64,000 bases of DNA, from positions 1,611,501 through 1,675,500 of the forward strand of contig NC_015703.1 in assembly GCF_000218895.1 (NCBI RefSeq), written 5' to 3'. The position numbers and the translations under genes are program-made. This document shows positions 37,412 through 46,721 of this stretch, piece by piece. Source of the stretch: Runella slithyformis DSM 19594 (lineage in GTDB: Bacteria > Bacteroidota > Bacteroidia > Cytophagales > Spirosomataceae). Below the pieces are notes generated by a model. It saw only the letters and a program-made list of their open reading frames with translations, made no database searches and was not told where the DNA came from. Within the stretch, counting starts at the first letter, position 1. Each line of letters begins with the position of its first letter.

Positions 37412-37873
37412 TTACCTTTTAGGCCCTCTCGGCGGGGGCATCATCGCTTTACTGATCTCTTCAATGAGCGAATCAAACAAGGCCTGCTGCTCAGGTCGGC
37501 AGATGGCCCGAAGCTTTTGAAAATGCTCGAACGTACGTTTTTTCTTTTCTTTTTCGAGCACTGCTAAGTTATCGATCAGCAAATTCGCCAACGTTGTATC
37601 GGGCGAGGAGGTCCGTAATAATTGCCAGAGCTGATGCTGCGTGGCTTTTTGTTGCAGATCACGTTCCTGCATCTGCCCACGGTGCTCGGCTTTCAATTCC
37701 TCAAACTGCTGAATTTGAGCCTTGTCCAGCCGCAGCCCTTCCACAATGAGTCGGTCGGGACCCGGATGTGGACCAGGCCCTTGTTCACCCCTAAAAACCA
37801 TCACACCCAACATAGTAAAATTGAGCAACAAAAGCACAATAACGGCAAGGGTAAGCAGCGTTTCGCGTTTCAT
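37412..37873 (-). CDS. Spy/CpxP-like periplasmic sensor protein
   Basis: This is a membrane-anchored periplasmic helical protein. One N-terminal transmembrane segment (~5-28) is followed by GPGPHPGPDRLIVEGLRLDKAQIQQFEELKAEHRGQM, the Spy-like LTxxQ-type helix, and then charged helices and a C-terminal PPPRGPKR. The family (heavy-metal resistance/Spy) acts as chaperone or stress sensor. It is the third gene behind an ECF sigma factor and an anti-sigma-like gene, 13 bp after the latter, which points to an envelope- or metal-stress module. Confidence 0.8.
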   Translation of the reverse strand: MKRETLLTLAVIVLLLLNFTMLGVMVFRGEQGPGPHPGPDRLIVEGLRLDKAQIQQFEELKAEHRGQMQERDLQQKATQHQLWQLLRTSSPDTTLANLLIDNLAVLEKEKKKRTFEHFQKLRAICRPEQQALFDSLIEEISKAMMPPPRGPKR

Positions 37874-37886
37874 AGTGCTTCCGGCG

Positions 37887-38159
37887 TTAATTCAATTGGT
37901 ATTGCTCGATCAGTGATTCAACGGGGGAGACACGCTCAGACGTCTCCCGATAACTGCGCAGCGCAAACCAATTCAGGACCACCAGCACCCCGATCGAAGC
38001 CGCCGCCAACCAGATTGTACGTGTTGGAACGAGTGCGATCACTTTCGCTTCGTTCTTTACTCTTGCTTCCACTTTGTGCCAAAGCCCCTCGGGTGCTTCG
38101 GCGCGTTGGAGTTTTTGGGTACTGTTCAAAACCTCCTCAATCCATTCTTTCTTTTCCAT
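37887..38159 (-). CDS. Putative anti-sigma-like single-pass membrane protein
   Basis: This 90-residue protein has an N-terminal cytoplasmic part (~1-47, EEVLNSTQKLQRAEAPEGLWHKVEARV), one membrane helix (~48-67, TIWLAAASIGVLVVLNWFAL) and a short periplasmic tail. I recognise no named family. Its position between an ECF sigma gene and a Spy-like gene, and its topology, suggest it restrains the sigma factor. No ZAS zinc motif is present, so the mechanism would differ. Confidence 0.7.
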   Translation of the reverse strand: MEKKEWIEEVLNSTQKLQRAEAPEGLWHKVEARVKNEAKVIALVPTRTIWLAAASIGVLVVLNWFALRSYRETSERVSPVESLIEQYQLN

Positions 38160-38241
38160 ACTCGTTACGGTAAACGTTTCGTCATGTGGCTATGTTAGAT
38201 TCTTTGTTCAGTTAGACGTCAGTCTTTTCAAAAACCTTCGC

Positions 38242-38775
38242 TCACTCTTTATATAAATGCGATAACCTTTTACGCAGGTTTTGTTTGGCCCGATGCAGCA
38301 GTGATTCCAACGCCGCAACCGTGATGTTCATGACTTCAGCCGCTTCGGCATAGCTGAGATCTTCCACCTGAGTCAGAATAAAAGCCGTTTGTTGGGTTTC
38401 GGGTAATGTACGGATGGTTTTAAACAACGTTGCGGCTTTTTCCTTATTTTCCAAGGCTATGCCCGGATGATAAAAATCAGGAGGATCATGGAGCAATTCG
38501 TCGGTTTGGGGATGAAATAACGCGGTAAAAAACGCAAATCGTTTCTGCCTGTTTTTGTGTCTCAAAAAATCCAGGGATTTATTGACAGCAATACGGTAAA
38601 TCCACGTACCAATCGCGGACTCTCCTTTAAAGGATTCCATCGAATGAAATGCCTCCACAAATACATCCTGAGTAACCTCCTCAGCATCTTCTGCCTGCTG
38701 CAAATACGACAGCACCGTATTATACACACGGTGTTGATATTTTGTATAAATATGCTCAAACTCAGTAGGGGACAC
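38242..38775 (-). CDS. ECF RNA polymerase sigma factor
   Basis: This is a 177-residue sigma-70-family factor of the extracytoplasmic type. Region 2 covers ~8-75 (YQHRVYNTVLSYLQQAEDAEEVTQDVFVEAF and WIYRIAVNKSLDFLR). Region 4 covers ~118-172 (RTLPETQQTAFILTQVEDLSYAEAAEVMNI and ESLLHRAKQNLRKRL). It is followed by the putative anti-sigma and Spy-like genes, and it is divergent from the Nramp gene across a palindromic operator. Targets are unknown. Confidence 0.93.
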   Translation of the reverse strand: MSPTEFEHIYTKYQHRVYNTVLSYLQQAEDAEEVTQDVFVEAFHSMESFKGESAIGTWIYRIAVNKSLDFLRHKNRQKRFAFFTALFHPQTDELLHDPPDFYHPGIALENKEKAATLFKTIRTLPETQQTAFILTQVEDLSYAEAAEVMNITVAALESLLHRAKQNLRKRLSHLYKE

Positions 38776-38817
38776 GTACTGTTTTTTTGGTAAATGTAAA
38801 TTTAGAAACGATAAATT

Positions 38818-38845
38818 AAAATTTTTAGACCAATCTAAAAATTTT
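38818..38845. promoter_or_regulatory. Palindromic operator between the sigma factor and mntH
   Basis: AAAATTTTTAGA (38818-38829), spacer CCAA, and TCTAAAAATTTT (38834-38845) form a perfect 12-bp inverted repeat. Its core TTTAG(A)CCAA(T)CTAAA resembles DtxR/MntR-type boxes (TTTAGG..CCTAAA). It lies just upstream of the mntH -7 element TATATTTG (38859-38866), so a repressor there would block that promoter. Confidence 0.55.
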
Positions 38846-38858
38846 ATTTGGAAACCCT

Positions 38859-38866
38859 TATATTTG
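38859..38866 (+). promoter_or_regulatory. -7 element of the Nramp gene
   Basis: TATATTTG matches TAnnTTTG and lies about 94 bp before the ATG at 38961. The position of the -33 element would fall inside the palindrome at 38818-38845. Confidence 0.5.
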
Positions 38867-38960
38867 TATGATCAGGAATAACAAGCCGTAAAAACACCAA
38901 GGTGGTACTGCCGTTTTTAAGAGAAGTGTGGGATATATCACCGCCAAAACGAAGAAAACA

Positions 38961-40286
38961 ATGAAACTGATACAGTCTACCGTTAATATGCCTCTTGACC
39001 GCCCATCTCTTTCCGAAGCTAATGCAAGTATTACCGTACATAAAACGGGTAGTTTTTGGAAAAAAATGTCAGCCTATGTAGGGCCGGGCCTGATGGTCGC
39101 CGTTGGGTACATGGATCCCGGCAACTGGGCTACCGACATAGCCGGAGGGGCGCGTTTCGGGTATACGCTGTTATCGGTCATTTTAATCTCCAATCTGTTT
39201 GCCATGCTTTTACAGCATTTATCGCTTAAGCTCGGCATTGCTACAGGCATGGATCTGGCGCAGGCCTGTCGCGAATATTTCCCCAAAAAAGTGGCCATCT
39301 GTCTCTGGGTATTGGCCGAAATAGCCATTGCTGCCTGCGACTTAGCGGAAGTTTTAGGTTCAGCGATTGCGCTGAATCTGTTGTTTCACATTCCTCTATC
39401 GGTAGGGGTAGTCATCACGACGCTGGATGTATTGCTTATCTTATACTTCCAAAACAAAGGCTTCCGCATCATTGAAAGCATTGTAGGCGGCTTGATTGCC
39501 ATTGTGTTGATGTGCTTTGTGTACGAGGTCATCGTTTCTCATCCCGAATGGAGCTTGGTAGCCGGCGGATTGATTCCTCAAAAAGAGATCATTACCCATC
39601 CCGGAATGCTGTACGTAGCCATCGGTATTTTGGGCGCTACCGTCATGCCCCACAACCTGTATTTACATTCAAGCATTATCCAAACCCGCGCTTATGACCG
39701 CACAGAAGAAGGCCGGAAATCCGCCATTCGATACGCCACCATTGATTCGACGGCGTCGCTGGGTATTGCGTTTTTTATCAACGCGGCCATTCTGATCCTC
39801 GCAGCGGCTACATTTCACACAACGGGCAATCATCAGGTAGCCGATATTACTGACGCCCACCATCTCCTCGACCCGCTGCTCGGAAGTCGATGGGCCAGTG
39901 TGCTGTTTGCCGTGGCCTTATTGGCCGCCGGCCAAAACGCCACCATTACGGGCACCATGGCGGGCCAAATCGTGATGGAAGGATTTTTGAACCTTCGGCT
40001 GAAACCATGGGCTCGCCAACTTATCACGCGGCTCATTGCGATTGTTCCGGCATTATTTGTAGCCATCAATTACGGTGAGCACGGCACAAGTGAGTTACTG
40101 GTTTTCAGCCAGGTTATCCTTTCCATTCAATTAAGTTTTGCGGTCATCCCTTTAATTGTTTTTACCAACAAACGCGATTGGATGGGGCGTTTTGCCAATT
40201 CTTCGTTGCTTTCCGCCATCAGTTGGGTCATTGCCGCTATCATTGTGGTACTCAATGTGTATTTATTGATAGATACCTTCACCTAG
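38961..40286 (+). CDS. mntH: Nramp family divalent metal transporter
   Basis: This inner-membrane proton-coupled Mn(II)/Fe(II) importer has about 11 hydrophobic helices. TM1 carries YMDPGNWATDIAGGARFGY with the metal-binding DPGN, and TM6 carries GATVMPHNLYLHSSI with the MPH motif. Further motifs are AGQNATITGTMAGQIVMEGF and the cytoplasmic loop ACREYFPKK. The ATG at 38961 gives 441 residues, a normal length; the upstream GTG at 38928 adds an unneeded 11 residues. Control by the nearby DtxR/MntR-type regulator through the palindrome upstream is likely but not shown. Confidence 0.92.
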   Translation: MKLIQSTVNMPLDRPSLSEANASITVHKTGSFWKKMSAYVGPGLMVAVGYMDPGNWATDIAGGARFGYTLLSVILISNLFAMLLQHLSLKLGIATGMDLAQACREYFPKKVAICLWVLAEIAIAACDLAEVLGSAIALNLLFHIPLSVGVVITTLDVLLILYFQNKGFRIIESIVGGLIAIVLMCFVYEVIVSHPEWSLVAGGLIPQKEIITHPGMLYVAIGILGATVMPHNLYLHSSIIQTRAYDRTEEGRKSAIRYATIDSTASLGIAFFINAAILILAAATFHTTGNHQVADITDAHHLLDPLLGSRWASVLFAVALLAAGQNATITGTMAGQIVMEGFLNLRLKPWARQLITRLIAIVPALFVAINYGEHGTSELLVFSQVILSIQLSFAVIPLIVFTNKRDWMGRFANSSLLSAISWVIAAIIVVLNVYLLIDTFT

Positions 40287-40358
40287 TGCATTTTAGCTCC
40301 ACTAAACCTGTCAGGAAAGGGATGCGTGGGAGTGGTTTGTTTACCCGGGCTGAAACGA

Positions 40359-41510
40359 TTATTTTTTATCTTTTTCTTTGTCTTTTTTGTTAAAAAGCTT
40401 TTGAAAAAAGTTGCGTTTATCTTCTGATTCCACCTCTTTCAGCGAATTCAGCGAAATTTGGTTATCCACGCTCGGCACCAATGCCCGTATAAAGGCGTTG
40501 CGAAGCAATTCAAAAACGGCATCTATGGTGCGCGTGCGGGGGTTTTCAAAACTGCCCTCAATGGCCACTTTTGTAGCCACCTGATCTTTTTTAGGGTTTT
40601 CCAGCACTTTAGAGACTCCTCCCGCCAGGGCCTCCCACACTTTCTGAAAGAATGAATCCTTCCGATCTTCGGGCCCCAACACATCCAAATCTTTGATGAT
40701 AGGCTTTACATATCCCTTGAATTTACCCTTGTTAGCCGCAAATTCAGTATAAAGCCCGAAGTTGCCTTTATTGATATCAAAGTGCCCGTACGCTTTAAAG
40801 AAGTCATTCAGCAACACCAAATTGGAATTTTTGATTTCGGCATTCAAGTCAAACGTTGGGTCATCGGCCAAGGGGTTCAGTTTCATATTAAGAACCATCG
40901 TACCGGTATATACATTCGCCCGCGCGTTGACGGTTGCCGGCAGTTTGTTGGCGGCCTCGTCGGCATTGGTAAGATTTTGGGCCAGTACATACGAATCCGT
41001 CAGGAAAATATCCAGCTTAGGGGTCGAATTAGGGTCTATGTAGTGAATGCTTCCGTTTCTGATTTCAAATTTATTAACCTTCAGGGGCATGAAGTCTTTC
41101 AAAAGTTTTCGAAAATCATTGGTGTCTTTCTGGACATCATCCAGTTCGGTTTTATTTTTGGTGAAAATCAGCGTAGGAGAGTCAAACATCAGTTGACCAA
41201 CTACGGTCCCTTTAAACAAGGGTTTCCATTCGATGGCCAAATCAATGTTCCGCGTTTTGAAAAACTCCGTCTGCTTATTTGACTTTTCATCCAGTCTGTT
41301 CAGATACATGTCATTGATCTGATACGCTCCCCGATAAATGGAGAGATCAATGTCTTCAATGTGCCCGTAATAGTCGGACATGGTCGCCAGACTTTTGTTG
41401 GCATAATGAAGAAGTATATAGGGAAGCAGGAGCCGAATCAGCACAAGAACTCCGATAACGATACTGAAGATTCTGAATTTTTTATTTCTGAACGGATTTC
41501 CAAGTGCCAT
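40359..41510 (-). CDS. DUF748/AsmA-like envelope protein
   Basis: This inner-membrane-anchored protein has a single N-terminal helix (~13-33, RIFSIVIGVLVLIRLLLPYILL) and a long periplasmic beta-rich body. It contains the DUF748-like phrases IDLAIEWKPLFKGTVVGQLMFDSPTL, VNKFEIRNGSIHYIDPNSTPKLDIFL and NFGLYTEFAANKGKFKGYVKPIIKDLDVL. AsmA-like proteins of this kind are linked to lipid transport across the periplasm. It follows the 1660-residue gene by 74 bp on the same strand, so the two may act together. The C-terminus is Lys-rich. Confidence 0.75.
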   Translation of the reverse strand: MALGNPFRNKKFRIFSIVIGVLVLIRLLLPYILLHYANKSLATMSDYYGHIEDIDLSIYRGAYQINDMYLNRLDEKSNKQTEFFKTRNIDLAIEWKPLFKGTVVGQLMFDSPTLIFTKNKTELDDVQKDTNDFRKLLKDFMPLKVNKFEIRNGSIHYIDPNSTPKLDIFLTDSYVLAQNLTNADEAANKLPATVNARANVYTGTMVLNMKLNPLADDPTFDLNAEIKNSNLVLLNDFFKAYGHFDINKGNFGLYTEFAANKGKFKGYVKPIIKDLDVLGPEDRKDSFFQKVWEALAGGVSKVLENPKKDQVATKVAIEGSFENPRTRTIDAVFELLRNAFIRALVPSVDNQISLNSLKEVESEDKRNFFQKLFNKKDKEKDKK

Positions 41511-41584
41511 ACAATAAGATAATTAGGGGTGAAAACAACTACGCTCCCACCCCTAAAATATCATGCCCGCCAACCGGTCTCTTA

Positions 41585-44500
41585 TTAAAACCCTTCTTTT
41601 TCCTCGGCTTTTTCTTTTTTCTTCACCGGTGCTTTGGCAGGAGTTTGTACTACCTTAGCCCCGGGCTTTTCTTTCGGATCGGTGGTGTTGGCCGTTTGAG
41701 TTTCTTTCACTGCCGGCGTTTTAGTGTCTTTCTTTCCCTTGGCGGGTTTTGCCTTGTCCGCTACTTTTTCGATAACTTCTGTATCGGTTTCTTCTTCCTG
41801 TGCTTCCGTCTCTCCCACTTTTGTCTCTTTGGAGTTTGCGGGAGCAGCGGCAGCCGTTTTGTTTCCGGCAGCCGGGGCGGCTTTGCCGGGAGTGCCCTTA
41901 GCCGGCGCTTTGGTGTCTTTGGCCAAGGTCGGTTTCTTTACTCTCGGACGATATTGTGCGTTAAATCGGCTCACAAACAGGTCGCGCTCTTCGATACCTA
42001 TCGGCAACACCGTCGATTCTTTCTTGTCTTTTGACTTGACCGTAATAAAATCATTGACCTCCTGTACCGACGTCACCATGGCGAGCTTCCCCTGCTGCCA
42101 ATCAAAGAAATACCAAACATCTTCCGAGGCCTCAATATAAACGCTGACTTCGTCGCCGCGGGCGTTTTTGCGGATCTCTACCATGCCTTCCAGCTCCGCA
42201 TTGATGTCGGTATTGCCAAGGTTGGACACGCCGATTTTTCCTACGCTGTAAAAGGTATTTTGCGGCGCTGACCATCTGAAGTTGACATTCGACAGTACCA
42301 GCGTAGCATTGAATTTGGGAGAAGCATCAAACAACGGCTTATAAGCCGCTGCCGTTCGGGCAATGTAGCTATCAGTGGCTTTGCGACCGATCAGGGAGGA
42401 TAATTTTGCACCTAAACGTTCGAATTCAGGCTCTGCGGGGTCGCTGTTTTGTTCGTCTAAGTTGGTCTGAACCAGTGTTTCCGCCGCTTTGGTGATGATT
42501 TCCCGATTGGCAGGAAAATTAAGCGATAACAAGGTATTAAAACGATAGGTCATGCTGTCGATGTTGGTCTGCACGCTGCCGGCCGACAAAATCATTTCCT
42601 CGCCCTGTTTCTCCGAACGGTCATGAATCAGTTTGAGCTTGCCCTGATAACTGATCGTTCCTTTGGTATCATTGAACGTGTAGGCATTTTCTTCATCGAC
42701 TAATTCATCGACGGACTTGGTTTCGGGAATGATCTTGAACGCTTTGCTTTTGGCATCATAACGCAACAATCCCTGCGCTTCAAAGATCGTTTGGTCGTTG
42801 CGGGCTTCCTTGGGTGACAGGAACGTGCTGTACAAACCATCTGCGCCGGAGCGGTAATGCAGCCCTACGGAGATGGGCAGGTCCGACTCATTTTTGAGCG
42901 CCGGGGTTACCTTCAACGCCACATCTTTGGTGGGTGTTTCTTTGAACGGAATCCAGGAGGCGACCAAGTCGGGTCGTTTTTTGATAATGGGCTTGATGTA
43001 TCCGTCAAATTGCAGATTCGGCTCGGGAGCCAGCATTGTCATGCCGCCTTTATACTGCAATCGCGGACCGACCACAAAATTATCAGCCTCCACAATTTCG
43101 GCCCTGGCCACGGTTGAAAATACCTTAGCTTTACTTTGCGGCACACGATTGCCTGTGGAAGCAGAAGCAGTGGCCACTTGGCGCAGGTCAAAGTTGCCCA
43201 TCTTGACGGGGATGGTATCGTTGGTGACCGTAGCGTAGAGATAGGTGGCATCACCCAAAAATTTTGTACGGGATGCGATCTGAATATTTCCGTTTTTGAG
43301 GCGGTGGTATTCATTGAGGGTATCCAACACCAGACGGGCGTTTTTGAAAGGCATCATTTCTCCGTTGCGATGCACCACCACCAGCCCTTTGTCGGGCAAT
43401 ACTTTGGCATCGGCGGTTTTGATGAACGGCACCCCACCGATGTTGAGCGTCATCTTCTCAATTTCATACAACGCCGACGACCCGTTGAAGGTCAGGCCTT
43501 CCTGCTCAGGGGCGGTTGCGGTAAAGGTAGACGTAGCCACGTCGCCTTTCATCGCAATCGTCTTGGCATTAATATTCCACTGTGCGCGATTGATGGATGT
43601 CCGGTAAGAGGCAAACGGGAAGTCCATCGACGTATTTTCCAGGGAATTTTTGTTGGTGGAAATCCCCACCAATCCTTTCACAAGGTTGAAATCAATGTCT
43701 ACATTTTGGCCTAACAAAACGGGTCGGGTGGCATTGGTGGCAGAAAGGATCTTATATTGCGATTCTCCTGCCAGAAAGCCTTCTTTGTTAAATTTAATAT
43801 CCTGCGAGGTAAGCTCGGAGTCATCGCGACGCAACAGGCCTTTTCCGTACAATCCCGTAGAGCGCAACACGATACGGCCGTCGAGTTTGGTGGTAGCGTT
43901 GTAAAAATTAAAGGTATTTCCCTTGGTGGTCAGCGACATACTATCCGCCTTAGGCATCCAGCGCAGGCTGTAATTTCGTAATTCCACCTTTGGAAAATAG
44001 GCTTTGCCAATGGTCGCTTCTTTGATTTCGGCTTCGGCCCCGCTCGCGATCAGCGAATCCGACATAAACAGCATCGCCTGCGTGGGAATCCGCGCGCTCA
44101 GGTGCGTGATCTCGCCCTGTGAGCGGAGCCCCTGCTTATCCATGACCAGTTCTTTGGTAAACTTCACGGTGGTGTTGGTACCGTACACTTTATAACCGGT
44201 GGCGGGCGGGGTGTAATTAAATCCTAATGAATTGTCGGGCATGGAGCGAAGCTGAGCCTGAAACGGCGGAAAGATACCATTGGAGTTGAAGGTACCGATA
44301 AAGACAATATCCTGCATAGCCAGGCTATCATAATCCAACGACGGTATTTTAAAGAACACCTTTTTGTTGTACGCCAGATTGCCTCGGTCAGGCTGGTCAA
44401 AATAAACGGTCATCCCCTCGGGCACGCTCAAACGCGGAAAGACCGAGTTCTTCTTTCCGCCCGATTTATTGCCCGGGTCGTTCAGGTAGATCCTGCCGGA

Positions 44501-46567
44501 TTTTTCGTATACGATATCTCCTCCCACTTCGGTGGAACTGCCTTTGTCGTAGGCTTCTTTGGGAATGTAGGTGATCTTATCTATTTTATTCAGATCAACA
44601 AAAAATTTGTCATAATTGAATTTCAGGTCCCGTCCGTTGAACCGGAAGTTAGCCGACATCAACAAACCGTTTATCATAAAATCCCGATTCTTATAGACTT
44701 TGATTTGTTTATCCGACGGAAAGGCCATGATCTTCAGCGAATCGCTGATGGTAAATTTATCTACGCCCCGAATGGTCAGCACATTATCTTTTAAGTCAAT
44801 GGACGCATTGGCGGTGGTGGTATTGGAAGGATACAGAGACGACACCTGAAAATTATCAAAGTCGGTTTGTTTGTTGTTGGCCAACACGTACAAAAGCCCC
44901 CGGTTGGTCATGCGAAACAGGCCCGTTTTAGGCTCCGTCATCAGGTAGCCGTCGGCGTTGAGCTGATTGAACGCCGTACGCAGCGCCCCGGCATCACGTT
45001 TGTAGAACACGGCAATGTCTTCGGGAAAGAAGGTGGGCGTTTTCTGTTTGGCAATGTAGTTGGCCACCATCAGCAAGGGGTGAAATCCGTACTGTTCGCT
45101 CATGGCCCGAAACCGCTCGGGTTTAAAAAAGCTGAACGATTCAAACCGAATCGGCACCACATTTTTGCCCGCAATGACCGAAAATTCGATCTCGTTTTTC
45201 ACAAAACTCCAGCGCAACATTTCCGCTTCGATGTACATTTTGTGGTAGGAGTCGATATAAGGCGTATTTTGGTAACCGGTGCGGTCAGCGCGTTGGCTCT
45301 TGACCAAGCCTTCGGCGTCGTTGTACGAAAGTCGAATGGCGGGATGGTGCAGCGAGTCTTTTTCATCCAGATAGGTCGTAAAACTTGCTAAGGTGGAGGT
45401 AATGAGTGAATCCGAAAACTCAAACCGCCGGCTGGTGGATTTGAAGGCGGGCTTGTTGCCGTTGTTCACAAAAATGGTGGAAGGTTCCTGACTCAGTGAA
45501 TTACTCGATAGTTTCAGTCCCACCAACGAAATCCCCCCTTTGTACCGAATGTTTTTGCTGAGCCCTTTCAATTGCGCATCGTTTTGGTACGACACAAACC
45601 GCGGATAAGGCGACGGTTGCCCTTTGAGTCTCCGCTTGCTCTCGTACTCCAAAAGCCCGTCGACGGGTTGCGCAAGTTTGGCCGCGTAATGCAGCTTGGC
45701 GTCGTCGGCCATCAGTTTGGGCAATCCTACGTTAAAGCTATAACCGCCGAAGGTGACGTAGATATCGGGGGTACCCGTCATTTCCCACGTCATTTTTCCG
45801 CCTTTGCCGAGCCAAATGCCTTCTTTGACCGCCAACTGACCGTTGGTTTGGGTAACGGGCACCGAATCGTTGGCCGTGGTCATGACCAAATTCACATTCT
45901 TAAACTCGACGATCGCCCCCGTCACGGCAGGCAATGGCTTCTTTTCGTAGGCAGTAGCGCTGCTCAACAGCCCGGTCGAATCGGCCGTTACGTTGCCCCA
46001 CCCGTCATTGGCAGCGGCGGGTTTGGTCGGGTCGGCGGCTTTGGCGGCATCTGCGGCCGCATCGACAAAGCGAAAATTGAACGTGCCTTCAAAGGCAAAC
46101 AGCTTATTGAAATTCGTATTGTAGATCAGGCGATTTTCAAACAGGTTTCGTGCCGTTTCGAAGTATTTGAGGGCGCTTTTGGTATCGTAGGTTTCCACCA
46201 CCTGCGCGGCGACCGTCAGGTAATTATCCACTTCGGCGGGGTTGGCGTAGGTGCCGTTGAAGGCGGCATGAATACCGCTGAACAACTGCTCAAAATGCGG
46301 CATGGCAGGTTTATAGCCTTTGGCCGCCATCCGCCGCGAGAGCGCAACGATACTTTTTTGATGGTTCGGCGTCAAACGACTGTCGAGCCAGAGCACCTCC
46401 AGGTTTTTTGCCGCTTTGACATACGCCGGAGTGCCGCTCTGGGCCATCATTTTTTGCGCATCGGCGATGAATTGCGCCGGGTCTTCCGAGAGCTTCACGA
46501 CCTGGGCGTGTGTACCTAACCCCGGCAGGATAAAAACAACTACTATAAGTAATCGAAAATATTTCAT
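41585..46567 (-). CDS. Giant exported protein of unknown function, 1660 aa
   Basis: I do not recognise a family. A signal peptide (MKYFRLLIVVVFILPGLGTHAQ) leads into a helical N-terminal part (~25-150) and then a very long, repetitive-looking beta-rich region (~180-1540). Phrases there resemble AsmA/LPS-transport-like strands, for example DGRIVLRSTGLYGKGLL, TFTATAPEQEGLTFNGSSAL and FRWSAPQNTFYSVGKIGVSNLG. The last ~110 residues are low complexity, rich in Lys, Ala, Pro and Thr (APAAGNKTAAAAPANSKETK). No sorting domain is present at its C-terminus. It precedes the DUF748-like gene by 74 bp, so an envelope-assembly function is a guess. Confidence 0.75.
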   Translation of the reverse strand: MKYFRLLIVVVFILPGLGTHAQVVKLSEDPAQFIADAQKMMAQSGTPAYVKAAKNLEVLWLDSRLTPNHQKSIVALSRRMAAKGYKPAMPHFEQLFSGIHAAFNGTYANPAEVDNYLTVAAQVVETYDTKSALKYFETARNLFENRLIYNTNFNKLFAFEGTFNFRFVDAAADAAKAADPTKPAAANDGWGNVTADSTGLLSSATAYEKKPLPAVTGAIVEFKNVNLVMTTANDSVPVTQTNGQLAVKEGIWLGKGGKMTWEMTGTPDIYVTFGGYSFNVGLPKLMADDAKLHYAAKLAQPVDGLLEYESKRRLKGQPSPYPRFVSYQNDAQLKGLSKNIRYKGGISLVGLKLSSNSLSQEPSTIFVNNGNKPAFKSTSRRFEFSDSLITSTLASFTTYLDEKDSLHHPAIRLSYNDAEGLVKSQRADRTGYQNTPYIDSYHKMYIEAEMLRWSFVKNEIEFSVIAGKNVVPIRFESFSFFKPERFRAMSEQYGFHPLLMVANYIAKQKTPTFFPEDIAVFYKRDAGALRTAFNQLNADGYLMTEPKTGLFRMTNRGLLYVLANNKQTDFDNFQVSSLYPSNTTTANASIDLKDNVLTIRGVDKFTISDSLKIMAFPSDKQIKVYKNRDFMINGLLMSANFRFNGRDLKFNYDKFFVDLNKIDKITYIPKEAYDKGSSTEVGGDIVYEKSGRIYLNDPGNKSGGKKNSVFPRLSVPEGMTVYFDQPDRGNLAYNKKVFFKIPSLDYDSLAMQDIVFIGTFNSNGIFPPFQAQLRSMPDNSLGFNYTPPATGYKVYGTNTTVKFTKELVMDKQGLRSQGEITHLSARIPTQAMLFMSDSLIASGAEAEIKEATIGKAYFPKVELRNYSLRWMPKADSMSLTTKGNTFNFYNATTKLDGRIVLRSTGLYGKGLLRRDDSELTSQDIKFNKEGFLAGESQYKILSATNATRPVLLGQNVDIDFNLVKGLVGISTNKNSLENTSMDFPFASYRTSINRAQWNINAKTIAMKGDVATSTFTATAPEQEGLTFNGSSALYEIEKMTLNIGGVPFIKTADAKVLPDKGLVVVHRNGEMMPFKNARLVLDTLNEYHRLKNGNIQIASRTKFLGDATYLYATVTNDTIPVKMGNFDLRQVATASASTGNRVPQSKAKVFSTVARAEIVEADNFVVGPRLQYKGGMTMLAPEPNLQFDGYIKPIIKKRPDLVASWIPFKETPTKDVALKVTPALKNESDLPISVGLHYRSGADGLYSTFLSPKEARNDQTIFEAQGLLRYDAKSKAFKIIPETKSVDELVDEENAYTFNDTKGTISYQGKLKLIHDRSEKQGEEMILSAGSVQTNIDSMTYRFNTLLSLNFPANREIITKAAETLVQTNLDEQNSDPAEPEFERLGAKLSSLIGRKATDSYIARTAAAYKPLFDASPKFNATLVLSNVNFRWSAPQNTFYSVGKIGVSNLGNTDINAELEGMVEIRKNARGDEVSVYIEASEDVWYFFDWQQGKLAMVTSVQEVNDFITVKSKDKKESTVLPIGIEERDLFVSRFNAQYRPRVKKPTLAKDTKAPAKGTPGKAAPAAGNKTAAAAPANSKETKVGETEAQEEETDTEVIEKVADKAKPAKGKKDTKTPAVKETQTANTTDPKEKPGAKVVQTPAKAPVKKKEKAEEKEGF

Positions 46568-46721
46568 AAACAGGCTTTTAAAACAAACTCTTAAGGCTAC
46601 TGCGGTAATTACTCTACTCCACTATGCAAACACGCACACACTCATAAACACACGTAATTTGAAGGCAATAAACCGTTTAATATAACTCAATTTAGGACCT
46701 TTTTATTTTGAACCAATCCCC

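Noticed and set aside
45572-46519. Long plus-strand frame opposite the 1660-residue gene
   Set aside because: Its composition (Arg/Gly/His-rich) and lack of motifs indicate an antisense shadow.
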